Positions 1-7,897 of a DNA stretch of 12,297 nucleotides are shown in pieces. Every line of letters begins with the position of its first letter. Within the stretch, counting starts at the first letter, position 1. Source of the stretch: SAR202 cluster bacterium (lineage in GTDB: Bacteria; Chloroflexota; Dehalococcoidia; SAR202; CAJWER01). Where the stretch lies: assembly GCA_030740335.1 (NCBI GenBank), contig JASLXL010000303.1, positions 1 to 12,297 of the forward strand, written 5' to 3'. The notes under the pieces were generated by a model. It made no database searches and was not told the origin of the DNA. It worked only from the letters and a program-made list of their open reading frames with translations. The position numbers and the translations under genes were made by a program.

Positions 1-68
1 GAGGCCCCAGAATGACATGTTAAACAAAATATCCATTTTGGCTCCATCTAAGGCATAATGAGTCTATT

Positions 69-2057
69 ATGCCCGACTTTGAGATCCACGCAGACTTTAA
101 ACCCACTGGCGACCAGCCGAACGCTATTGATGGCCTGGTGAGGGGCGTCGAGAGCGGGCTGAGGCACCAGTCGCTACTGGGCGTCACTGGATCCGGCAAG
201 ACCTTCACGATGGCATGCGTCGCCGAAAAACTTCAGCGACCGACGTTGGTAATAGCCCACAACAAGACGCTGGCAGCGCAGCTCGCGACGGAGTTCAGGG
301 AGTTCCTGCCCAACAACGCCGTCGAGTACTTCGTAAGCTATTACGACTACTACCAGCCCGAGGCGTACATCCCGCGAACCGATACCTACATCGAGAAGGA
401 CTCGGACGTGAACGAGCAGCTCGACAAGCTGCGCCACTCGGCTACACGGGCGCTGCTCACAAGACGCGATGTGCTGATTGTCGCGTCGGTCTCATGCATA
501 TTCGGCCTGGGGTCGCCGGAGGAGTACCAAGGCTTCGTGGCCTACGTGCGCAAACACGAGAAGCGCAACCGCAACATCCTGGTGCGTCAGCTCATCGATA
601 TGCAGTACGAGCGCAACGACTTTGACCTGGCCCGTGGTCGTTTTCGCGTGCGCGGCGATACTTTAGAGCTGCTGCCTGCTTATGAGGAGGACATCGCAGT
701 TCGGATCGAATTCTGGGGCGACGAGATCGAACGCATCGTGCAGGTCGACCCCCTGACCGGGGAGATCCTGGGCGAACGCGACGACATCGAGATATACCCG
801 GCCAAACACTTCGTGACCTCCGAGGAGAGGCTGAAGACGGCCATCGTCAGTATCGAGACAGAGCTCCAGGAGGAGCTGGAAAGCCTCAAAGCCCAGGACA
901 AGCTGCTGGAGGCGCAGCGCCTGGAATCTCGGACCAACTACGACCTTGAGATGTTGCAGGAGACCGGCTACTGTTCGGGCGTCGAGAACTACTCGCGACA
1001 CCTTTCGGGTCGTACCCCAGGCTCTACCCCCTACACGTTGATGGACTACTTCCCGGAGGACTACCTGCTTTTCATCGACGAATCTCACATGACGTTGCCC
1101 CAGATCCGGGCGATGTACGGCGGCGACCAGTCGCGCAAGGAGGTGCTGGTCGACTACGGCTTCCGTCTGCCCTCGGCACTGGACAACCGGCCGTTGAGCT
1201 TCGGCGAGTTCGAGGAGCGCGCCCGTCAAGTCGTGTACGTCTCCGCTACGCCGGGGCCGTATGAATACGAGCACAGCCAGCAGATGATGGAGCAGGTAAT
1301 CCGTCCCACTGGCCTCTCCGACCCCGGCATCGAGGTGAAGTCTACCACCGGGCAGATCGACGACCTGCTCTACCAGATACGGGTCCGCACTGGACGCGGC
1401 GAACGCTGCCTGGTGACCACGCTGACCAAGCGCATGGCCGAGGAGCTGGCCGACTATCTGCGTGAGGCGGGTATCAGGACCCAGCATCTGCACTCGGAGA
1501 TCGACACCCTCGAACGCAGCGAGGTGCTCAGGGACCTGCGGTTGGGCGTCTACGAAGTGGTGGTGGGTATTAATCTGCTCCGAGAGGGGCTGGACCTGCC
1601 CGAGGTGAGCCTCGTCGCGATTCTGGATGCGGATAAGGAAGGCTACCTGCGCTCGACAACGTCGTTGACGCAGACAATCGGCCGTGCGGCTCGCCACATC
1701 GACGGCCAGGTCATCATGTACGCCGACAGGATCACGGACTCGATGCGGCGGGCTATCGACGAGACCGATCGTCGTCGCCACCTCCAGGAGAAGTACAACG
1801 CCGAGCACGGTATCACGCCCCAGGGGATCCGCAAGGCGGTCCACGACATCACCGAGCGGGTGATGGAGATCGCCGAGACGAAGACGCCTTACATCACCTC
1901 AGGCGATTTGCCGAAGGAGGACATCCTTCGGCTCATCAAAGATCTGGAGCGGCAGATGAAGACGGCGTCCAAGAACCTGGAGTTCGAGAAGGCAGCGCTG
2001 CTCCGCGACCAGATCACCGACCTACGTAAGGTAATGGTCGAAGACATCGCCGGGTGA
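69..2057 (+). CDS. uvrB: UvrABC excinuclease subunit B (UvrB)
   Basis: This 662-residue protein is the damage-verifying helicase-like subunit of nucleotide excision repair. It is loaded by UvrA, opens DNA at the lesion and recruits UvrC. Visible landmarks are Walker A GVTGSGKT (residues 38-45), the aromatic beta-hairpin [12 protein letters not shown] (91-102) that inserts between the strands, Walker B DESH (337-340), the VSATP motif (391-395), motif [10 protein letters not shown] (535-542), and a C-terminal UVR domain (about 616-656) that contacts UvrC/UvrA. The length matches the family (E. coli 673), so it is complete. The ATG at 69 gives the normal N-terminus ([17 protein letters not shown]). 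No strong Shine-Dalgarno is visible before it, and no LexA box was recognised in the 68 bases upstream. It is followed by a degenerate stretch, so it seems to be transcribed alone or as the end of an upstream unit. Confidence 0.98.
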   Translation: MPDFEIHADFKPTGDQPNAIDGLVRGVESGLRHQSLLGVTGSGKTFTMACVAEKLQRPTLVIAHNKTLAAQLATEFREFLPNNAVEYFVSYYDYYQPEAYIPRTDTYIEKDSDVNEQLDKLRHSATRALLTRRDVLIVASVSCIFGLGSPEEYQGFVAYVRKHEKRNRNILVRQLIDMQYERNDFDLARGRFRVRGDTLELLPAYEEDIAVRIEFWGDEIERIVQVDPLTGEILGERDDIEIYPAKHFVTSEERLKTAIVSIETELQEELESLKAQDKLLEAQRLESRTNYDLEMLQETGYCSGVENYSRHLSGRTPGSTPYTLMDYFPEDYLLFIDESHMTLPQIRAMYGGDQSRKEVLVDYGFRLPSALDNRPLSFGEFEERARQVVYVSATPGPYEYEHSQQMMEQVIRPTGLSDPGIEVKSTTGQIDDLLYQIRVRTGRGERCLVTTLTKRMAEELADYLREAGIRTQHLHSEIDTLERSEVLRDLRLGVYEVVVGINLLREGLDLPEVSLVAILDADKEGYLRSTTSLTQTIGRAARHIDGQVIMYADRITDSMRRAIDETDRRRHLQEKYNAEHGITPQGIRKAVHDITERVMEIAETKTPYITSGDLPKEDILRLIKDLERQMKTASKNLEFEKAALLRDQITDLRKVMVEDIAG

Positions 2058-2161
2058 GGTGGCACGGCGACTTTAGGGAAAGACCTTGGGCACAAGAGTA
2101 GTCTGGCAAAGACCAAATACCCGTCGACTGGGATATCGTACTCGGTGCATGATCCCGATGA

Positions 2162-2518
2162 TTCGACGGGATCCCCACGGGCCACTTCGACCTAGCGGTT
2201 ATGAACATGGCCATCTTCTTCGTAATGGCCCTTGATTCGTTCGCCCGAGAAGTCAGCGCGCTGGTGAAATCCGGCGGGTCGTTCGTATTCTCTCTGGACC
2301 ATCCACTATAGTATCTAGCATACAAGGCCATTGATGCCTATGACGTCGATAGTGTGGGCGACTATGTGGACTATCTAGTCGAACGGGCGACGCAAACGTT
2401 CAATGCCTGGTCTAGGCGCGAAGACCAGAACATCCACTTGCAACCTATCGGGTCATATCCCAACGCCTGCGACAGGAACGGGTTGTATATCCAGGAGGTA
2501 CGGGAGCCGAAGCCGTGA
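2162..2518 (+). pseudogene. Decayed class I SAM-dependent methyltransferase, C-terminal part
   Basis: Reading the frame that ends with TGA at 2516-2518 gives about 118 codons that look like the second half of a small-molecule methyltransferase. It begins GHFDLAVMNMAIFFV (the post-motif II FDLVV segment), continues SALVKSGGSFVFSLDHPL (motif III/beta-5, LKPGG...FSL.HP) and ends YIQEVREPKP, like the usual C-terminal EP-P ending of these enzymes. The frame is broken by TAG at 2309-2311, just after the DHPL segment, and is closed upstream by TGA at 2159-2161. No start codon and no glycine-rich SAM-binding motif I can be found between the uvrB stop and 2162. It therefore looks like a 5'-truncated, stop-containing remnant. 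The family assignment rests on motif resemblance seen by eye; the substrate is unknown. Confidence 0.7.
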
Positions 2519-2591
2519 CCGGGTCCGCTGCAAACCCTATAAGGACCGGTGTCCCGTACAAGATGGTCATCCTTGCAGTGAGGGTGTTGTA

Positions 2592-2619
2592 GGGCACGTG
2601 GGTATTCCGGACACGTCCC
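2592..2619 (+). terminator. Possible intrinsic terminator before speD
   Basis: GGGCACGTG (2592-2600) can pair with CACGTCCC (2612-2619), with one bulged C and an 11-nt loop, and the stem is followed by TTTAAT. The U tract is short, so this could be a weak terminator of transcription coming from uvrB or simply a chance hairpin. It lies immediately upstream of the likely speD promoter. Confidence 0.35.
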
Positions 2620-2626
2620 TTTAATG

Positions 2627-2632
2627 TATAAT
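2627..2632 (+). promoter_or_regulatory. Likely -10 element of the speD-speE promoter
   Basis: A perfect TATAAT lies about 45 nt before the speD start codon. No good -35 hexamer is seen 16-18 nt upstream (the bases there read ATTCCG/TTCCGG), so the promoter may be weak, activator-dependent or not real. The position between a possible terminator and the first gene of the operon supports it. Confidence 0.45.
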
Positions 2633-2664
2633 TTGTCGTCTGCTGAATCATCTGGAAACCGCGT

Positions 2665-2670
2665 GGAGGA
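2665..2670 (+). promoter_or_regulatory. Shine-Dalgarno site deciding the TTG start of speD
   Basis: GGAGGA ends 7 nt before the TTG at 2678. No in-frame ATG or GTG gives the conserved N-terminus, so this ribosome binding site is the main reason to accept the TTG start. Confidence 0.8.
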
Positions 2671-2677
2671 ACGCTGA

Positions 2678-3049
2678 TTGGACGCTCTAGGAACCCACTT
2701 GCTGCTGGAGCTTGGCAAGTGTGACAAGGCCATTCTTGACGACATCGACTATATACAGGACGCGATGACCAGCGCTGCGGCCGAGGCTGGGGCCACGATC
2801 ATCGGGAAGTCCTTCCACAAGTTCAACCCACGGGGTGTCACGGGAATTGTGGCCATCTCCGAATCTCACCTTTGCATCCACACGTGGCCGGAGCATGGCT
2901 ATGCGGCGGCCGACATATTCACCTGCGGCAGGGAATTCAATCCCGAAAAGGCCGCTGAGCTGATTATCGAGCGCCTGCGGTGTTTCTCGCCCACGATCAA
3001 GAGGCTGACGCGCGGCCCGGTCCCTGAAGCGACGACGGCCGCGATCTGA
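2678..3049 (+). CDS. speD: S-adenosylmethionine decarboxylase proenzyme (SpeD)
   Basis: The 123-residue proenzyme of the prokaryotic class 1B SAM decarboxylase family makes decarboxylated SAM, the aminopropyl donor for polyamine synthesis. It is known in the family that the chain cleaves itself between Glu and Ser and that the serine becomes the pyruvoyl cofactor. Here that site is SESHLCIHTWPE, with Glu62 and Ser63, followed by the conserved His64 and the acidic HTWPEHGYAAADIFTCG block (68-84) with the conserved Cys. The N-terminus (DALGTHLLLEL) and length are normal. The start is TTG, supported by GGAGGA 7 nt upstream. The stop TGA overlaps by one base the ATG of the downstream aminopropyltransferase, so the two are translationally coupled and act in sequence. 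Confidence 0.96.
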   Translation: MDALGTHLLLELGKCDKAILDDIDYIQDAMTSAAAEAGATIIGKSFHKFNPRGVTGIVAISESHLCIHTWPEHGYAAADIFTCGREFNPEKAAELIIERLRCFSPTIKRLTRGPVPEATTAAI

Positions 3050-3981
3050 TGATCGAGGGTATGTCTCCGCCCTCCTACGGCAACTGGCACTACGAGCACA
3101 TTACCCCGGACTTGCTTCAGGCTGAGCGTGTGGACCGGGTCATCTATTCAGCCCGCACTCAATACCAGTCGATGGTGATCCAGGATACCGCCTGCTTCGG
3201 ACGCTCGCTGGTTCTCGACGACAAGACACAGTCGACGGAGCTGGACGAGTTCGTCTACCACGAGTCTCTAGTCCAGCCGCCTATGCTTGCCCACGAAGCG
3301 CCGAAACATGTCTTCGTCGCCGGGGGTGGCGAGGGCGCCACAATTCGAGAGGTCCTGGCCCATGAAAGCGTCGAACGGGTAGTGATGGCGGACATCGACC
3401 GCGAGGTCGTCGAAGCATGTCGCCAGTACTTGCCTAGCTTTCATCGAGGCGCCTTCGACGACCCTCGCCTGGATCTGCTGCACGTGGATGCGCTGGCGTA
3501 CCTGCAGGACACGGCAGATCCCTTCGACGTAGCGATCATCGACGTTCCGGACCCTCTCGAGGGCGGCCCCGCATATGTACTGTACACACGGGAATTCTAC
3601 GAGTTGCTGCGGGATCGGCTAGGACCTGGGGGTATTTTCGTAGTGCAGTCCGGCCCAACGGGCCCGGCGTTCTACGAACAGTGTTTCTCGGCAGTCGCCG
3701 GTACGATCGGCAGCGTGTTCGATGGCGTCAGTGCGTACGAGGCTTTCGTGCCTTCCTTCGGCTCGACCTGGGGATTCGTCGTGGGCTCGCTGGGGGGTGA
3801 CCCGGCGTCGATGGAGGCCTCGGAAGTAGATCAGCTACTCAAGGAGCGCGTTTCGGGTCCGTTGCGCCACTACGACGGCACTACCCACGAGGGCATGTTT
3901 GCACTGCCGAAATATCTCCGTAAGGCGATGGCCGATGAGACTCGCGTGATCACTAAGGCTGATCCGCTTTTCGTGACGTAG
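3049..3981 (+). CDS. speE: Polyamine aminopropyltransferase, spermidine/thermospermine synthase type
   Basis: This 310-residue cytosolic enzyme transfers the aminopropyl group from decarboxylated SAM (made by the overlapping speD product) to a polyamine acceptor. It shows the N-terminal beta domain, QSTELDEFVYHE (61-72), the SAM-binding GGGEGA (92-97), the acidic DID (115-117) and the active-site segment IDVPDPLEGGPAYVLYT (164-180). Classical SpeE has D-S/C-T-DP there. The D-x-x-DP-x-EGGP-x-Y-x-LYT form, the following GGIFVVQSGPTG (194-205), the VPSFGSTWGFV segment (233-243) and the C-terminal LPK..RKA...E...I are features I associate with plant ACL5/bacterial thermospermine synthases. The product could thus be thermospermine or spermidine. 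ATG 3049 overlaps the speD stop; a second in-frame ATG at 3061 is possible. The gene symbol is the general family name. Confidence 0.93.
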   Translation: MIEGMSPPSYGNWHYEHITPDLLQAERVDRVIYSARTQYQSMVIQDTACFGRSLVLDDKTQSTELDEFVYHESLVQPPMLAHEAPKHVFVAGGGEGATIREVLAHESVERVVMADIDREVVEACRQYLPSFHRGAFDDPRLDLLHVDALAYLQDTADPFDVAIIDVPDPLEGGPAYVLYTREFYELLRDRLGPGGIFVVQSGPTGPAFYEQCFSAVAGTIGSVFDGVSAYEAFVPSFGSTWGFVVGSLGGDPASMEASEVDQLLKERVSGPLRHYDGTTHEGMFALPKYLRKAMADETRVITKADPLFVT

Positions 3982-4017
3982 AGGGAGACCCTCACCTCAG
4001 TCCTCCCCCTTGGGAGG
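3981..4017. repeat. Short intergenic hairpins, REP-like
   Basis: Two small perfect stems lie between the aminopropyltransferase and helicase genes: GAGGG/CCCTC (3981-3985 with 3989-3993) and CCTCCC/GGGAGG (4002-4007 with 4012-4017, CCTT loop). Neither has a U tract, so they are poor intrinsic terminators. The pyrimidine-rich CCCTCACCTCAGTCCTCCCC style resembles the dispersed intergenic repeats common in some high-GC genomes, but only one copy is visible here. Confidence 0.35.
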
Positions 4018-4063
4018 GAGCGGAGGCCGTGCCTCAGACCGCATTTCCGCACCCCCAAACAAT

Positions 4064-6370
4064 ATGCAACAAACAAAGATACTTGAAGGGCTGAATGCCA
4101 GGCAGCGAGAGGCCGTCGAGACTATCGACGGGCCGTTGCTGATCGTCGCCGGCCCAGGCTCCGGAAAGACCCGAGTCATCACGCACCGCATCGCCTACCT
4201 GGTCAAGGTAGTAGGCGTACCCCCGTACCGGATAGCGGCTGTGACGTTCACCAACAAGGCCGCCAAGGAGATGAAGGAGCGGTTGCACGGCCTTCTTGGC
4301 CCTGCAGTCAAGGACATGACCGCCTCCACATTCCACGCCTTCTGCGCCATGTTGTTGCGGCGCGAGGGGGAGCATATCGGTCTCAGCCGAGAGTTCACGA
4401 TATACGACGACTCCGACCAGCAGGCGCTGTTCAAGCGTTGCATGTCGGAGGTCAATGTCGACCCGAAGCGGTTCGCCATAAGGGCGATACAGTCGGCCAT
4501 TTCCAGCGCGAAGAGCCAGCTCATCGACGCCGAGCAGTTCGGCAAAGCCAGCGCAAACTACTGGGACGAGATCGTGCACAGGGTGTACGAGAGGTACCAG
4601 CTTATGATGGTACGAAACTCGGCAGTGGATTTCGACGATCTGCTCTTCAAAGTTTACTTCATGCTGCGCGACCTACCCGACATCGCTACGAAGTACCAGG
4701 AGCGCTACTCCCACCTGATGGTGGACGAATTCCAGGACACGAACGTCGCCCAGTACGCCATCGCCAGGCAGATCGGCGAGAGGACTCGCAATGTCTGCGT
4801 AGTGGGCGACCCCGACCAGTCGATCTACTCATGGCGCAACGCCGACATCAGGAACATTCTGAGCTTCCAGAAGGACTTCCCAGAGGCGAAGAGCATAGCC
4901 CTAGAAGAGAATTATCGCTCGACCCAGACCATTGTGGACGGCGCGAGAAAGCTGATCTCATCCAACGAGCAGCGGGTTGACAAAGAGTTGTTCACACAGA
5001 ACGGCAAGGGCGTACCCATCGTGACTGTGGAGGGGTACAACGAGCAGGAAGAGGCTCAATATGTCATCAAGGAGATGGAGCGGCTCGTAAAGACGGAGGG
5101 CTACTCTCGCGGTGAGGTGGCGGTCATGTATCGGGTGAATGCCCAGTCGCGCGCCCTTGAAGAGGCCTGCATGCGGTACGGCATTCCTTACCAGCTCGTG
5201 GGGAACCTCCGCTTTTACCAGCGCCGGGAGATCAAGGATGTCGCGGCCTATCTGAAACTCCTGGTCAACCCCAACGACGACGTCAGCTTCGTCCGAGTGG
5301 TCAACGAGCCCCACCGCGGCATCGGAAAGCGAACCGAGGACGAGCTTACACGTACCGCACGTGACGCGGGGATTTCCATGTTCGCTGCCATCGAGACGTT
5401 GTCCGATACCGGTGAGGTGTCTGCGAGCGCTGCTGTGGCTCCCCTACCCGCCCGGTCTGTCCGCGCCCTAACCAATTTCCGCGAGTTGATCCAAGGGCTG
5501 ATCGCGGACAGATCAGAACTGGATCTAGTGGATCTAATCGACCTGGTGTTGGAGCGAACCGGGTACGGGCGGCACGTCCAGGACAAGGCGGAGCGCGGCG
5601 AGGAGCGGTGGGAGAACATCCAGGAATTCAAGAGCGGCGCAAGCGAGTTCCTCAAAGATTTCGCTGAGGTAGACAGGGACGATACGCTGGCAGCGTTCCT
5701 GGAGAGCGTTACGCTGGTGAGCGACACCGACAACATGGAAGACAGGGCCAACGCCGTCACTCTGATTACACTGCACCAGGCCAAGGGGCTGGAGTTCCGG
5801 GTGGTGTTCATGGTCGGCTTGGAGGACGGCATTCTGCCTCACATCCGCTCGATGGACGACGAGGATCAGATGGAGGAGGAGCGGCGACTGTGCTATGTGG
5901 GGATGACCAGGGCAAAGGAGCGCCTGTATCTGACCAGGGCGTTCCGACGCGGCGTCCGGGGCGGTTTCGACCCCAATGGAGCCTCCCGCTTCCTGGACGA
6001 CATCCCAGAGGAGTTGATCGTGACCCGTTCGGCTACTCGAGTCGGCCCAATGGGTGCGAGCGCCTGGCCCTCCGGCCCGTCTCGTTCTGCGACACCTGGA
6101 AGAAAGGTTCAGACGGGACGTACAGGAAATGGGAAGGCTCAGGAAACACCGAAGGTTGTGCGCCGTCGGGCCGGGTCATCTGGTCCGCCGAAGCCACAAG
6201 CTGCCGCTCTCAAGACCGGAGACAAGATCCGGCACCCTAAGTTCGGCGAGGGCATGGTCATGGGCACGAAGCTCTCCGGGACCGACACCGAGATCACGGT
6301 GGCGTTTTCGGATGGCCAAGGGGTCAAGCGGTTGCTACTCAGCTTCGCTCCACTGGAAAAGGTGGAGTAA
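4064..6370 (+). CDS. pcrA: ATP-dependent DNA helicase, UvrD/PcrA family
   Basis: This 768-residue superfamily 1A 3'-5' helicase acts in repair, replication restart and removal of proteins from DNA. All motifs are present: Q motif LNARQREAV, Walker A GPGSGKT (30-36), Ia TFTNKAAKEM, II DEFQDT (221-226), III GDPDQSIYSWR, IV LEENYRS, V TLHQAKGLEF and VI YVGMTRAKE (611-619). After a basic, proline- and glycine-rich linker (about 660-710), the protein ends in a Tudor-like module, GDKIRHPKFGEGMV...LEKVE, as in Gram-positive PcrA, where it contacts RNA polymerase. That is why pcrA is preferred to uvrD. The frame runs up to TTG 4010, but homology begins at ATG 4064 (MQQTKILEGLN) and the upstream part is intergenic hairpin sequence. 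No Shine-Dalgarno is seen before 4064, which is odd. Together with uvrB, it gives the window two repair genes. Confidence 0.95.
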   Translation: MQQTKILEGLNARQREAVETIDGPLLIVAGPGSGKTRVITHRIAYLVKVVGVPPYRIAAVTFTNKAAKEMKERLHGLLGPAVKDMTASTFHAFCAMLLRREGEHIGLSREFTIYDDSDQQALFKRCMSEVNVDPKRFAIRAIQSAISSAKSQLIDAEQFGKASANYWDEIVHRVYERYQLMMVRNSAVDFDDLLFKVYFMLRDLPDIATKYQERYSHLMVDEFQDTNVAQYAIARQIGERTRNVCVVGDPDQSIYSWRNADIRNILSFQKDFPEAKSIALEENYRSTQTIVDGARKLISSNEQRVDKELFTQNGKGVPIVTVEGYNEQEEAQYVIKEMERLVKTEGYSRGEVAVMYRVNAQSRALEEACMRYGIPYQLVGNLRFYQRREIKDVAAYLKLLVNPNDDVSFVRVVNEPHRGIGKRTEDELTRTARDAGISMFAAIETLSDTGEVSASAAVAPLPARSVRALTNFRELIQGLIADRSELDLVDLIDLVLERTGYGRHVQDKAERGEERWENIQEFKSGASEFLKDFAEVDRDDTLAAFLESVTLVSDTDNMEDRANAVTLITLHQAKGLEFRVVFMVGLEDGILPHIRSMDDEDQMEEERRLCYVGMTRAKERLYLTRAFRRGVRGGFDPNGASRFLDDIPEELIVTRSATRVGPMGASAWPSGPSRSATPGRKVQTGRTGNGKAQETPKVVRRRAGSSGPPKPQAAALKTGDKIRHPKFGEGMVMGTKLSGTDTEITVAFSDGQGVKRLLLSFAPLEKVE

Positions 6371-6387
6371 CCCCGACTGTGTCGGGG
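6371..6387 (+). terminator. Hairpin directly after the helicase gene
   Basis: CCCCGAC-TGT-GTCGGGG is a perfect 7-bp GC-rich stem starting at the base after the helicase stop codon. Only CTT follows, so it lacks a real U tract. It may stabilise the 3' end or act as a weak terminator. Confidence 0.5.
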
Positions 6388-6489
6388 CTTAGGGGGCGGA
6401 GCAGGTGCACCGACACCAAGTGGTAGTGCTGCTCAGATGGAGATGGATTCGGCGGACGCCATACGCCTCCGATACGTGATGGTGCTTGA

Positions 6490-7235
6490 ATGACTAATCG
6501 ACTCGACAGGGCAGAGCGTCTTTTGCTGGCCGATGCCCTGGGCGACTCGCCTGAGACTGTAATTCCCGTCCATTTGCTGAGACAGGGACTGTGCCATGCC
6601 TGGATTTCAGGGAACCTTGAGAAGCCTGTTGGCGCGGTGATTCAGCCGGCATCCCTGATATGGAAGAGCCATGGGCATTTGGGGAGGCTGAGGTCATCTG
6701 GAGACTTCTCAAATATGCCGCAGGCTGGTGGACGGTCAACTTGTCAGCCGCGTCGTCACTATCGCTGGGATCTGTGCTAGAGCGTGAGACGAAGGGACGC
6801 GCACACTATTACGGCGATATCTATCACACGCTAACGAGGCCGGCGTTGAGATTCCGGCCGCCAGAGGTGCGGAGGCTACTGACAGTTGACGAGCCCCTCA
6901 TGACAAAATACATGGGAACGCCCACGTGGACCGGTTCAGAGGGATTCGAGCCTATGGCTGCGGGCGCGGTAGTCGATGACCGATTAGTGGGGCTGGCTCA
7001 TGTCAGCGCGGTTACAGAGCATCATGTGGATATCGGTGTCTCGACGCTGGAACCGTGGCGGGGGCGTGGTTTCGCAACCGCAGCAGCGTCTATTGTGGCC
7101 CGGGTGGTGAGTGAAACTGGGCGCACGCCGGTGTGGAGCGCCGAAGAGGGCAACGCGGTCTCGTTGCGGGCGCGGGCCAAGGTTGGGTTTGAGGAGGTCT
7201 CCAGACGGTCCTACGTCAGTCTTGCGGACAACTAG
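6490..7235 (+). pseudogene. Frameshifted GNAT-family N-acetyltransferase
   Basis: Two adjacent frames together make one GNAT protein of about 247 residues. The first frame starts at ATG 6490 (LDRAERLLLADALGD...VIPVHLLRQGLCHAW...GAVIQPAS). The second carries the continuation MEEPWAFGEAEVIWRLL from about 6657, then YYGDIYHTLTRP and the acetyl-CoA binding region WRGRGFATAAASIVARVV (motif A), ending NAVSLRARAKVGFEEVSRRSYV. The switch is a shift of one missing base (or two extra) between about 6643 and 6657. The C-terminal frame has an ATG at 6660, but starting there would drop a segment that looks conserved. So this is a recent pseudogene, a programmed shift, or a sequence error; no slippery run of identical bases is seen at the junction. 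The substrate is unknown, and the neighbours do not suggest one. Confidence 0.72.
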
Positions 7236-7486
7236 CAGGCGGACGCTACTTCTCCTCGTCTGGCAAAAGATTTAACTGCTGGGATGGGCGCGAAACGCTG
7301 CGACCACTCTAATTCAGAACCCATGCCACCAATATCGATCCTCTTGTAATGCGTGCTCGCAAAAATGGCGGGTCGTGACACCATGTGGATCTTGTTTGGT
7401 TACCTGGGATTATTGACCCTCATTTCCAGGTGGCAAAAAACTATTTGCCAACCCAATATTCTTGCCCCTTTAGGATCAGCCGATTA
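7236..7486. other. Intergenic region before the copper operon
   Basis: About 250 bp without a plausible gene. It holds two modest inverted repeats: ACCTGG (7402-7407) with CCAGGT (7426-7431), and GGCAAA (7432-7437) with TTTGCC (7444-7449). Neither has a U tract in a useful place, and no coding frame with recognisable protein sequence is seen on either strand. Confidence 0.5.
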
Positions 7487-7515
7487 TTGACATGAACCGC
7501 CAGTCGAGCTAGACT
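7487..7515 (+). promoter_or_regulatory. Promoter of the csoR-copA-YHS operon
   Basis: A consensus -35 TTGACA (7487-7492) is followed after 17 nt by TAGACT (7510-7515), a 4/6 match to TATAAT. Transcription would begin near 7521-7523, leaving a 5' leader of about 70 nt before csoR. The putative CsoR operator covers the predicted start site. Confidence 0.8.
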
Positions 7516-7522
7516 ACACCCA

Positions 7523-7535
7523 TACCCCCTGGGTA
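7523..7535 (+). promoter_or_regulatory. CsoR operator
   Basis: TACCC-CCT-GGGTA is a perfect 5-3-5 dyad inside a G/C tract (ATACCCCCTGGGTAGGGGT). CsoR repressors are known to bind A/T-flanked G-tract pseudo-palindromes of this kind. It lies 8 nt after the -10 element, where bound apo-repressor would block transcription, and copper binding would release it. Confidence 0.78.
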
Positions 7536-7592
7536 GGGGTCTAACCTTGGCCCTCCTCTACTCCGATACTCCGACGACAATGGAGGCACAGC

Positions 7593-7892
7593 ATGACTAC
7601 CGCAGCACACCACGAACACGAGACCCTATCCGAAGCCAAGTCAGACGCTCTGAAGCGGCTGAGCTACATCGACGGCCATCTGGCCGGAGTGCGGCACATG
7701 GTAGAGGAGGACAAGTACTGCGTGGACATCTTAAAGCAGACCTTTGCCATCAAACGCGCTATCCAGAAGCTGGAGTCCGTGCTCATGGAGGGCCACCTGC
7801 ACTCGTGCGTCATAGATGGAGTCAAGGAAGGGCGCGAGGACCAGGTTCTGGGCGAGCTTCTGGAGCTGTATTCGTTGTCGGACAAGAGATAA
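7593..7892 (+). CDS. csoR: Copper-sensing transcriptional repressor CsoR
   Basis: This 99-residue all-helical repressor belongs to the CsoR/RcnR (DUF156) family. It shows [22 protein letters not shown] and the Cu(I) ligands Cys43, His68 and Cys72, with exactly the spacing (25 and 4) of Cys36/His61/Cys65 in M. tuberculosis CsoR. The second-shell Tyr42 and Glu88 match Tyr35 and Glu81 there. This C-H-C set points to Cu(I) rather than the Ni/Co (RcnR), formaldehyde (FrmR) or persulfide (CstR, which lacks the His) branches. A His-rich N-terminal tail (AAHHEHE) may add metal contacts. GGAGG at 7582-7586, 6 nt before the ATG, fixes the start. It is the first gene of the copper operon, 5 nt before copA, and should repress its own promoter through the TACCC-N3-GGGTA site. 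Confidence 0.95.
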   Translation: MTTAAHHEHETLSEAKSDALKRLSYIDGHLAGVRHMVEEDKYCVDILKQTFAIKRAIQKLESVLMEGHLHSCVIDGVKEGREDQVLGELLELYSLSDKR

Positions 7893-7897
7893 TCGAG

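Noticed and set aside
1..68. LexA/SOS box upstream of uvrB
   Set aside because: No match to CGAAC-N4-GTTCG or CTGT-N8-ACAG was seen.
663..1844. A 393-codon open frame on the - strand inside uvrB
   Set aside because: It lies wholly opposite the conserved uvrB reading frame, and its translation has no recognisable protein motifs. It is a high-GC shadow.
2371..2745. Open frames on both strands in the uvrB-speD gap (for example 2371-2745 - and 2403-2624 +)
   Set aside because: Their translations look random, whereas a different + frame through the same bases shows methyltransferase motifs.
4010..4063. TTG start for the helicase at 4010
   Set aside because: The 18 extra residues come from the hairpin-rich intergenic sequence, and family similarity starts at the ATG at 4064.
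7547..7897. Extending copA upstream to an earlier start at 7547
   Set aside because: The extension would run over the whole csoR gene in another frame and gives no conserved sequence. The ATG at 7898 follows csoR closely and begins a normal CopA N-terminus.
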